The notes under the pieces: model-generated
What the model saw: the letters and a program-made list of their open reading frames with translations, nothing else
Database searches by the model: none
Told to the model about the DNA's origin: nothing
Origin: Streptomyces rhizosphaerihabitans
GTDB taxonomy: Bacteria; Actinomycetota; Actinomycetes; Streptomycetales; Streptomycetaceae
Length of the DNA stretch: 64,000 nucleotides
Direction of reading: 5' to 3'
Assembly (NCBI RefSeq): GCF_025399795.1
Contig: NZ_JAODTZ010000009.1
Coordinates: 1 to 64,000 of the forward strand
Shown: positions 32,848 through 40,027 of the stretch, one piece after another
Position numbering within the stretch: position 1 is the first letter of the stretch
How the letters are laid out: every line of letters begins with the position of its first letter
Translations under genes and position numbers: made by a program

Positions 32848-33189
32848 TCAGATGCCGATGTGCGGCTTCTTGAACCCCTCAGGCAGCTTGGCCGTGTTGG
32901 AGCACTCCACAACCGGCCCCACTTTGGCAGGTTCGCTTCCCAGGAGTTGGTCCTGCTGCGTGACCACGTGCGGCCGGTCTGTTGTCGAGCACTGCTGGTC
33001 CTGCTTGATGACGTGCGTGCCGTCCTTGTCGACGTACGTCTCATTTTTCTGAACGCACACGACGTCCTTCTGTGCGCTGGTGGGGCAGGCGCCTGGATTT
33101 CCCTCGGCGTATGCATTAGTGCCGAGGCAGATGGCGGCGAGGCTTCCGGCGAATGCTGCGACGGCCGCAGTCTTCTGCGAAAAGAGCAT
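32848..33189 (-). CDS. Small secreted protein, DVxCVQ family (copy 1)
   Basis: A 113-residue exported protein. The signal peptide (MLFSQKTAAVAAFAG to TNAYA) is followed by GACPTSAQKDVVCVQKNETY, DGTHVIKQDQQCSTTDRPHV and a C-terminal KVGPVVECSNTAKLPEGF. Four mature Cys suggest two disulfides. ATG 33189 is chosen because AAGGA lies at good spacing; an in-frame ATG three codons upstream sits on top of that site. Paralogue of the protein at 34242. Function unknown. Confidence 0.83.
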   Translation of the reverse strand: MLFSQKTAAVAAFAGSLAAICLGTNAYAEGNPGACPTSAQKDVVCVQKNETYVDKDGTHVIKQDQQCSTTDRPHVVTQQDQLLGSEPAKVGPVVECSNTAKLPEGFKKPHIGI

Positions 33190-33420
33190 GCGTTGCATTC
33201 CTTTGTGGTGAAGAATCGGACAGTCCTTTATTGGCCGGCGTTTCCTGCGCCGAGAAAGTAAAGCAATTAAATCTTTGTCCGCTGGCAGGATGGTTGTAGC
33301 CCGGACGCGAACTCAGCGTCCGGGCTACCTGCACCACGGGGTATCACTCAGCGCACCGCTCGGTCCGTATCCCCGACGCTGAGTGAGGCCGCGGCGGGCC
33401 TTGACTCGGAGCTCTGGCTC

Positions 33421-34074
33421 TTAGTCGTTGTCACCCTGCTCCTGCGGCTGGGCCGGAGCCTGCTCCTGCGCCGGAGCCTGGGCCTGGGCCTGCTCCTGCG
33501 CCGGAGCCTGCTCCTGGGCCTGCTCCTGCGGCTGGGCCGGAGCCTGCTCCTGCACCGGAGCCTGCGGCTGGGCCTGCTCCTGCGGCTGGGCCGGAGCCTG
33601 CTCCTGCGCCGGAGCCTGGGCCTGCTCCGGAGCCTGCTCCTGCGCCTGCGGCTGGGCCAGCTCCTGCGGCTGGGCCTGGGCCTGCTCCTGCACCGGAGCC
33701 TGCTCCTGCGCCTGGGCCAGCTCCTGCTTCTGCTCCTGCACCGGAGCCTGCGGCTGGACCTGCTCCTGCGGCTGGGCCTGGGCCTGCTCCTGCACCGGAG
33801 CCTGCTCCTGCGCCTGCGGCTGGGCCAGCTCCTGTGCCGGAGCCTGCTCCTGCGCCTGCGGCTGGGCCAGCTCCTGTGCCGGAGCCTGCTCCTGCGCCTG
33901 CGGCGGGAAGTAGTAACCGCCCCCGACGGCCACGGCGTTGACAGACGAGTTGGCGATGGCGGTGATCGGTACAGGCGCGCCGTCGTTGCCGTCGGCGAAG
34001 CTGATTCCGGCACCGAGGGCGGACAGCCCCGCAATGGCTGCCGCTACGACCATGGCGCGCTGAAACTTACGCAT
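33421..34074 (-). CDS. Secreted Gln/Ala/Pro/Glu-repeat protein
   Basis: A 217-residue exported protein. Signal peptide 1-27 ([12 protein letters not shown] to GISFA), a short conserved-looking segment [28 protein letters not shown], and then about 150 residues built solely from Gln, Ala, Pro, Glu and a few Val/Leu in degenerate [12 protein letters not shown] units, ending QGDND. No Cys. Likely an extended, hydrated or self-associating polymer-like protein at the cell surface. The [12 protein letters not shown] piece recalls the chaplin-like NSVNAVGVGN of the protein at 27051. Confidence 0.82.
   Translation of the reverse strand: MRKFQRAMVVAAAIAGLSALGAGISFADGNDGAPVPITAIANSSVNAVAVGGGYYFPPQAQEQAPAQELAQPQAQEQAPAQELAQPQAQEQAPVQEQAQAQPQEQVQPQAPVQEQKQELAQAQEQAPVQEQAQAQPQELAQPQAQEQAPEQAQAPAQEQAPAQPQEQAQPQAPVQEQAPAQPQEQAQEQAPAQEQAQAQAPAQEQAPAQPQEQGDND
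33440..33905 (-). repeat. Degenerate 15-24 bp direct repeats, coding
   Basis: Repeats of GAGCCTGCTCCTGCG-like text (on + strand) inside the Gln-rich gene. Array length likely varies between strains. Confidence 0.85.
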
Positions 34075-34160
34075 AGATGACCCTTTCCTGATCCAGGCCT
34101 ACCCGCCTGGAATGACCACTTGCCGTAAACGTAAGCACGCTGGGTGTAATCAATCGGGGA

Positions 34161-34200
34161 TTTATACCCCATGTCGCGCCGGAGCCCCGTATGGGGTAAA
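34161..34200. terminator. Hairpin between 34242 and 34074 genes
   Basis: TACCCCAT (34165-34172) and ATGGGGTA (34191-34198) with AT-rich flanks, downstream of the leftward gene at 34242 and upstream of that at 34074. It may act as a terminator or overlap a promoter. Confidence 0.45.
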
Positions 34201-34241
34201 GCGACAAGTGAGGCCGTAGGGCGGGGTCAGCCGGCGTGCTC

Positions 34242-34607
34242 TCAGGGGAGGAGGCCGGGCAGTTCCCGCTTCCTGTCGATCGGGCGAGGTGCTCCGGACG
34301 TGGCAGGCGAACAGGTCACCCGAGGGCCGATTTGTGTCGTGCCGTTACCCATGGAGGAAGGCAGCGTTACGGACTGCACCGGCATGCAGGTCTCCTGATG
34401 AGGAATGGCGCCGCGCCCGGCGCTCTCACCTTCGATGTGCTGCACGGTCCCACCTTCGATGTGCTGCACACAGATGACGTCCCCCTGCGGGTTCCGAGTG
34501 CAAGATGCCGGGTCTCCCGCGGCGTGCGCATACGTGATGCCCGTGGACGCCACGGCGAGCCCGCCGATGAGCCCCGAGAGGGCTGCGATCTTTTTCCTGC
34601 TGAACAT
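34242..34607 (-). CDS. Small secreted protein, DVxCVQ family (copy 2)
   Basis: A 121-residue exported protein. Signal peptide (MFSRKKIAALSGLIGG to TYAHA), then DPASCTRNPQGDVICVQHIE, a duplicated VQHIEG unit, ETCMPVQSVTL and TTQIGPRVTCSPATSG. The Cys positions and the DV(V/I)CVQ and (V/I)GPxVxCS motifs align with the protein at 32848, so they are paralogues. A basic tail ends the protein. Function unknown. Confidence 0.82.
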   Translation of the reverse strand: MFSRKKIAALSGLIGGLAVASTGITYAHAAGDPASCTRNPQGDVICVQHIEGGTVQHIEGESAGRGAIPHQETCMPVQSVTLPSSMGNGTTQIGPRVTCSPATSGAPRPIDRKRELPGLLP

Positions 34608-34739
34608 ATGATGCGTGTCCTTAGTACGGGCGCCCCGGGCGCCGCTCCCTCACGATCGGCCGCGCCGCAGGCGTCGTCTGCGAAATTGAGCCTTTTCCAA
34701 CTTTCCGCGTCGGCTGGACAGTTGGCCTGACAGGCGGAT

Positions 34740-35145
34740 GAAGCTGCTGGTAATGGTGAACGGGCAGGGCGTCGACCCGAAAGGCCGTCTCCCCTGGGCT
34801 CCACCGGCCCTGGCCGGCGCCGTCATGACGCTGGGGCAGCACGTGAGCACGGCATCATCGACGCCCTCGCCAGGCCGGCATCACCTGCCGGTCGGACACG
34901 GGCACCACGGTGCGGGCGGCTCAGGCCATCTCCCCTTGCCGTGGTCGATGGGATGCTCTCTCGGCCGCTCGGCAGGCCGTCAACCGGTCCCGTGCGAGGC
35001 CCGGGCACTGGTCGAACGGGCCATCGCCACCCTCAAGTCCTGGCTTGCCTCTTTGCAGGCTCCGCTGCTCGACGACCGGGGTCACCGGCCTCGTCCAAGC
35101 GGTCCTCGCCCTCCATCCGGCCGGCTCGCACTGAGATCAAGGCAG
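34740..35145 (+). pseudogene. IS5-like (DDE_Tnp_4 type) transposase remnant
   Basis: Plus-strand pieces read GRLPWAPPALAGAV, then in shifted frames GHHGAGGSGHLPLPW, ALVERAIATLKSWL and LRCSTTGVTGLVQAVLALH. From memory these match the C-terminal half of Streptomyces IS5-family transposases (GxxxWxSPALPGAVHD, DKGYxGAG, EQAxATLKxWRLLRKLRCSTTRITxLVxAVLxLH). Several frameshifts; no intact copy. Confidence 0.7.
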
Positions 35146-35224
35146 CCGGCCGCCGGCATTCGATCCCTTCGGGTTAACCCGAAGGGATCCTGTACCGACC
35201 GTCGCGATGTTGACGTCGCTGACC

Positions 35225-35470
35225 TCAGCCGGTGAAGGCGCGGTTGTGCTGGCCGCAGGTGGTGTCCAGGGTCTGACCGAGACCGAGCACTCCGATCGGG
35301 ATGTCGTTCTCCGACACCGTCTGCGGGCTGCACTCCTGGTAGGGGCGGTAAACGTCCACCGCCCGCGGTCCGTTGTCATGGGTGTCGGCGACAGCCGTTC
35401 CGGCACCGACGGCGGACAGGCCACCGGCCGCCGCCACTGCTGCGATCACGATCTGCTGAAACTTACGCAT
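35225..35470 (-). CDS. Small secreted protein, RPYQEC family
   Basis: An 81-residue exported protein. Signal peptide 1-28 (MRKFQQIVIAAVAAAGG to GTAVA), then a mature part of about 53 residues, DVYRPYQECSPQTVSENDIP onward, with a second Cys in DTTCGQHNRAFTG. It is essentially the C-terminal domain of the protein at 30575 without the stalk. ATG 35470 with a GAGGG site is preferred over an in-frame ATG ten codons upstream, because the signal peptide begins there. Confidence 0.84.
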   Translation of the reverse strand: MRKFQQIVIAAVAAAGGLSAVGAGTAVADTHDNGPRAVDVYRPYQECSPQTVSENDIPIGVLGLGQTLDTTCGQHNRAFTG

Positions 35471-35824
35471 GGAACCCTCGGTTCTACATTGCTTGCACAT
35501 GATGGCTAGTTGCCTAGCGTGACTGGATGAACACTAGCAGTAGCGTCTGGTGGGTCGGTACGCGGAGGTCGTACGTGTCCTACGGAGGAGCCGGACCCGG
35601 CGTGGACACCAACTGGCGCTACAGAAGGACGCTTTGCTGTTCGGCATACGGTATGGGCGCACCGCGGACGAGGGCCCGGCACGGGACCCCGTCGCATCAA
35701 CCCAATTACCTGGAGCGAGAGTTACGGCTTGCAGGCTGTTAACTCGCTGTCTTGCATCTTTGGCGTCAGGGTGATGCCGAGGCGGGGGTTGCCAAACGAG
35801 CGGTGCAACTGGGGGTAGTTGGGG
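35471..35824. other. Intergenic, no supported gene
   Basis: About 350 bp between the last secreted-protein gene and the IS256-like remnant; short frames only, no motif recognised. Confidence 0.4.
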
Positions 35825-36458
35825 TTACTGACGGGCCGCTGAGAGGCGGCCGTCGAAAGTGATGTCGAAGGCGTTCAGCGCGGTCTTCCAGCGCATGGTC
35901 CAGCGAGCCCGGCCCTTGCCGGTGGGATCGCGCGACATGATCGCCATGTAGACACACTTCAACGCCGCTTGCTCGCTCGGAAAGTGCCCTCTGGCCCTGA
36001 CCGCCCGGCGGATCCGCGCGTTCACCGACTCGATCGCGTTCATCGTGCGGACGATGCGGCGGATCGCGGTGTCGAACCGCAGGAACGGGGGTGAACTCTC
36101 CCCCGGACTCCGTCCGGAGGCACCCCCACCCGGGCGTTCTCCCAGAGTTTCACGATCGCCGGATACTTCCCGCTCCAGGCGTCGGCGAACTCGGCGAACC
36201 GGTCCAGGGCGGCCTCTTCGGTGGGGGAGGTGCAGACGGGTTTGAGAAGCTTGGCAATCTTGTCCCGGTCCTGGCGGGCGGCATAGCGGAACGAGTTCCG
36301 CAGCGGGTGGACCACGCAGGTCTGCACGATCGTCTGTGGCCAGACGGTCTCCACCGCCTCGGGCAGGGCCTTTCAGTGCTTTGTCGGTGATGGTGGAGAT
36401 GGTCTGGCGGGAGACCTCGGCCAAGTGGGCCGGGACCTCGCCGGTGGTCAGGCCCTCG
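35825..36458 (-). pseudogene. IS256 (Mutator) family transposase remnant
   Basis: On the minus strand, in several frames: EGLTTGEVPAHLAEVSRQTI with TITDKAL, then a deletion of the first DDE part, TIVQTCVVHPLRNSFRYA and RDKIAKLLKPVCTSPTEEAA, then FLRFDTAIRRIVRTMNAIES, VNARIRRAVRARGHFPSEQA and the C-terminus TMRWKTALNAFDITFDGR. These are core IS256 segments. A short palindromic insert at about 36097-36135 adds to the damage. N-terminus missing: the remnant abuts a truncated permease. Confidence 0.85.
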
Positions 36459-36750
36459 CGGCCGGCGAGATGGCGACCAGCGGAGCGGTGCCGCGCGCGA
36501 CCGGATACGCCTGCCCGAAGTCCCCGGGCCGGAACGAGCGCATCAGCAGCACGTGGTACGCGATGTGCCCGAGGGCCGAGACGATCAGGTACGGCCACGC
36601 CCGGGGCGCCGGGAACGCCACGAACGGCACCATGGCCAGGCCGATCAGCGTGAAGCCGACGAGCTTGTCCTCGATGCGGTGCGCGAGCGCGTTCCGGCCG
36701 GTGTGGGTGACCGCGGCGAGCAGCACGGCCGCGGTGACGAGCGGTGTCAC
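36459..36750 (-). pseudogene. EamA-family permease, truncated by IS256-like element
   Basis: The N-terminal third (about 95 residues) of an EamA/DMT drug-metabolite transporter. GTG start with VTPLVTAAVLLAAVTHTGRN, two hydrophobic helices and HIAYHVLLMRSFRPGDFGQA followed by YPVARGTAPLV. It then runs into IS256-derived sequence (EGLTTGEV), losing the remaining helices. GTG overlaps the TGA of the YbaK gene by 4 bp, so the two were once one operon. Confidence 0.75.
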
Positions 36751-37277
36751 ACGATCGGCTCGCGCACGTCCACCAGCGTGCCGTCCGCGTGGGCGATCAG
36801 GCTCTTCGGGTCCATCGGGAAGACGGTGTACGGGGTGCCCGCCGAGGTCCACACCGTGTCGTGGCCGAGCAGCGAACGGTCTACCAGGACGCGGGTCTTC
36901 GTACGGTGTCCGAAGGGCGGTACGGCGCCGGTCCCGTACCCGGTCGACTCCCGCACGAGGTGGGCCCCGGCCCGGGTGATCTTCTGGGCGCCCAGCTCCC
37001 GCCGTACGAGCTCCATGCCGACGTGTGCCGAGCCGTCCAGGAGCACCAGCACCGGGACCCCGTCCGCCGCGAAGAACAGCGACTTGCAGATCTGGCTCGG
37101 CTCGCAGCCGATCGCCGCGGCGGCCTCGGCGGTGGTGCGGGCCGTGTCGGGGAAGCGCCGGACCCGTCCGATCACCTCGTCGAGGCCCAGTTCCCGCAGG
37201 GCCTCGGCGAAACGGGGGTGGATGTCGTTCACGGCGGAGGACCGCTCCTCGCCGGTGTTCTCATCGGTGGCGTTCAT
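36747..37277 (-). CDS. YbaK/EbsC family aminoacyl-tRNA deacylase
   Basis: A 176-residue YbaK-fold protein (family edits mischarged tRNA such as Cys-tRNAPro). Typical pieces are TTAEAAAAIGCEPSQICKSL, a Lys in the active site region, GSAHVGMELVRRELGAQK, and GYGTGAVPPFGHRTKTRVLV with TPYTVFPMDPKSL. Complete in length. Followed by the truncated EamA gene with a 4-bp overlap. Confidence 0.92.
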   Translation of the reverse strand: MNATDENTGEERSSAVNDIHPRFAEALRELGLDEVIGRVRRFPDTARTTAEAAAAIGCEPSQICKSLFFAADGVPVLVLLDGSAHVGMELVRRELGAQKITRAGAHLVRESTGYGTGAVPPFGHRTKTRVLVDRSLLGHDTVWTSAGTPYTVFPMDPKSLIAHADGTLVDVREPIV

Positions 37278-37350
37278 GCACGGCACGCTAGCGGTCGGTG
37301 TAACCGCCACGCGACCGGGTACCCCCCCGGGGCCGCCCGGGGCCGGCCGT

Positions 37351-38128
37351 TCAGTCCCACCAGAAGCTCCACACCGGGGCGTCGATGAGGGAGGCCGCGT
37401 ACCGGGGGAAGGGTGTCGTTGACGATGTTGTCGGCGGTGGTCAGGAGGTGTTCCAGGGCGACGAGGTCGGCCTGTTCCTGGGTCCGGGGCGGGCAGGCGA
37501 CGGAGACGTACAGCGTCGCTCCGATCGCGGCGAGGACGCGCGCCCCGAAACGGTCCTCCCAGCTGCGCAGCAGCGCGCAGAACAGGGGGAGGGGCGCCTC
37601 CGCGCGCCAGCCGATGACGGCTGGGATGTCGGCGCTGCGCGCGGCGGCGGCGACGAGGCCGAGCGAGATTCCCGGCCAGCCTTCGCGCAGAAGGCGGGCG
37701 AAGGCTGCCCGGGCGGCCTCGTCCGGGTCGACGCCCGAGGCGGGGAGGGTGGCGGGGGCCAGTCCGGGCCAGCGGTCGTACGGTGCGCCGGGATCGTCCT
37801 CCCAGGGCTCGATGTCCTCGGGGCAGTCCATCGGTTCGGGCGGCGCCGCGAGCCAGGCGAGTTGGCGCTCGCGGTACTCGCGCCATCCCTGTTCGAGTTC
37901 GGCTTCGAGGTCGACGGCGGCTATCTCGGCGAGGTCGAGTGAGCGGGGGTGGTCGTCGTCCGCGTAGCAGAGGATCGGCCTGAGGCCGGTGGCGTCCTGC
38001 TGTCGCTGGGCGCGGGCCCACACGTCCAGCAGCGGGTCGTACGGGAGTCTGTCGGCGTACCACATGACCGGTGAGCCGGCGGGCACGCTGCGCCCGGACG
38101 GCAGACCTTCGGGAAGCGAGAACGTCAT
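37351..38128 (-). pseudogene. DUF4253 protein with a C-terminal frameshift
   Basis: A DUF4253-type protein: LRSWEDRFGARVLAAIGATL and YVSVACPPRTQEQADLVALE, then EHLLTTADNIVNDTLP. At that point the open frame runs on into unrelated text to a stop at 37274. After a one-base shift in the G5 run at 37404-37408, the family's own ending RYAASLIDAPVWSFWWD and stop (37353-37351) appear. Either a sequencing error or a real frameshift. Start ATG at 38128. The role of the family is unknown. Confidence 0.75.
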
Positions 38129-38252
38129 GCGCGGAGCGTAGAGGGACCCGCTGACATCGCCCGCGCGCCCCGACTCCCGCCCGCCCAGGGGCAGTTGTGG
38201 TGTCGGGAGTCGGGTTGGTCGGGTTCTCGGGAGCCGGGTGCGTGCCCGGGAG

Positions 38253-39923
38253 TCAGCTGCCGGCCTTCAGGAGGGCTGCCACGATCGGGCCCGCCGTGGT
38301 GCCGCCGTGGCCGCCCTCCTGGACTACACCCGCCCCGGCCAGGTCGCCCTTCCAGGCCGTGAACCAGCCGTTGGGCTGCTCCTGGTTGTCGACCTCGGCG
38401 GAGCCGGTCTTGGCGCCGAAGTCGGGGCCGAGGCCGGCCATGGCCGAGGCGGCGGTGCCGGCGGAGGCCGTGTACTGCATGACCTCGCGCAGCTGGGCGA
38501 GCGTGGTCGCGGACAGGGTGCGGGACGCCGTGGCCAGCGTGCGGTGGTCGACCGACGGGTCGACCAGGTACGGCTGGTGGAAGCTGCCGGACTGCACCGT
38601 GGAGGCGACGGACGCCATGTTCAGCGGGTTCATGCGGACCCCGCCCTGGCCCATCAGTGACGCGGCCATCTGCGCGGCGCTCTGTACCGGCACCGAACCG
38701 TCGAACGACGGAACACCGATGGCCCAGTTGTTCCGGCTCAGCCCGAAGACCTGCTGCGCCTGCTTGGTCAGGTCGTCGTTCTGCAGCTTCTTCGCCTGCG
38801 TGATGAAGGCCGTGTTGCAGGACCGCGCGAAGCTCGCCTTGAACGTGCCGTTCTTGATCTCGAAGTCGTCGTCGTTGTGGAACTTCCAGCCGCCGTACGT
38901 CACCGTCTTGGGGCAGGGGTGCGGCTTGTCGGGGGAGGCCAGGCCCTTTTCGAAGAGCATCGACGCCGTGATGACCTTCATGGTGGAGCCGGGCGCGAGG
39001 GAGCCCTGGAAGGCGGTGTTGAAGCCGTGGCTCGTGTTCGCGACGGCGATGATCTCGCCCGTCGAGGGCCGCATCAGGACCACCGACGCCTTCGGCTTGG
39101 CGGCCACCAGACGTTCGGCCTCCGCCTGGAGGGTCGGGCTGAGCGTCGTCTTCACGGTGCCCGGAGTACCCGCGCTGAGAGCCAGCAGGGTCTTGTCGGG
39201 GGTCTTCTGGGCCCCCTTCGCCGCGGCCTTGCGGACCACGCGCAGCTCGATGCCCGCCTTGCCGCCGGCCGTCTTGCCGTACTTCTCGCGCAGCCCGTCG
39301 AGGACCGTGCCCAGGGAGGGGTACTTGGCGGCGGTCAGCTCACCGCCGTGACGGTCGAGGGCGGTGATGGGCGGCGTCCCGGACTCGCCGGTCACCAGCC
39401 GGTCGCCGTCCTGGAGGTCCGGGTGGACGACCGAGGACTTCCAGCCGACCAGGGCCACGCCGTCCTTGGCCCTGCGTACGACCGTCATCTTCGACGTGTA
39501 CGCCAGCGGCTTGGTCCTGTCCTTGTAGGTGACGGTGGCCTTGACGGTGAACGGGACGTCGGCGCCCGACGGCTTGCCGCGCGTCAGGGTGACGCCGCTG
39601 ATGTGGGCGTCCTTGCCGAAGCCGGTCAGCGTGGTCGTGGCGGCCGCAGAGTCGTCCGTCGCCGCGGCCGCCCGGGTGACATCGCCGCTCTGCCAGGCGG
39701 TCAGGAAGGCGGTGGACGCCATGCTGACCTCGGCCGCCGACAACGGGCCCGTCTTGACGGCCTTGCGGGTGGTGGCCGTGGTGCCCTCGTCGGCCGCCGC
39801 GCCACTGCCGTAGAGGCTGTAGGCGCCGAACGCCCCGCCGACGACGGCCACGGCGATCACCCCGCCGAGGACGGCGGGCTGCTTGGTCTTCCGTCGCTCG
39901 GCGACGCGCCTTCTCTTGCCCAC
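38253..39923 (-). CDS. Class B penicillin-binding protein (paralogue 1)
   Basis: A 556-residue peptidoglycan transpeptidase. N-terminal membrane anchor (about residues 15-35, PAVLGGVIAVAVVGGAFGAY), an NTF2-like MecA_N-type domain (about 60-175), PBP-dimer region and transpeptidase domain. Catalytic motifs are STMK, SCN (ARSCNTAF) and KTGS (GAKTGSAEVDNQ). It cross-links the wall outside the membrane. GTG at 39923 precedes a basic leader GKRRRVAERRKTK. It is next to a second copy on the same strand, 104 bp away. Confidence 0.93.
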   Translation of the reverse strand: MGKRRRVAERRKTKQPAVLGGVIAVAVVGGAFGAYSLYGSGAAADEGTTATTRKAVKTGPLSAAEVSMASTAFLTAWQSGDVTRAAAATDDSAAATTTLTGFGKDAHISGVTLTRGKPSGADVPFTVKATVTYKDRTKPLAYTSKMTVVRRAKDGVALVGWKSSVVHPDLQDGDRLVTGESGTPPITALDRHGGELTAAKYPSLGTVLDGLREKYGKTAGGKAGIELRVVRKAAAKGAQKTPDKTLLALSAGTPGTVKTTLSPTLQAEAERLVAAKPKASVVLMRPSTGEIIAVANTSHGFNTAFQGSLAPGSTMKVITASMLFEKGLASPDKPHPCPKTVTYGGWKFHNDDDFEIKNGTFKASFARSCNTAFITQAKKLQNDDLTKQAQQVFGLSRNNWAIGVPSFDGSVPVQSAAQMAASLMGQGGVRMNPLNMASVASTVQSGSFHQPYLVDPSVDHRTLATASRTLSATTLAQLREVMQYTASAGTAASAMAGLGPDFGAKTGSAEVDNQEQPNGWFTAWKGDLAGAGVVQEGGHGGTTAGPIVAALLKAGS

Positions 39924-40027
39924 AGCTTCCTGTCCTCCGCCGTCCCCTGATGCCCCGTGATGCCCTCGCGCCTCTCGCTCCTCAACGAGGAGCACCACCC
40001 TAGGGTCCCGTTCTGTGAGGAGCGACT

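Noticed and set aside
33440..33905. Regular direct repeats that could suggest a CRISPR-like array
   Set aside because: Units are contiguous, lack unique spacers and encode an in-frame QAPE-rich protein with a signal peptide.
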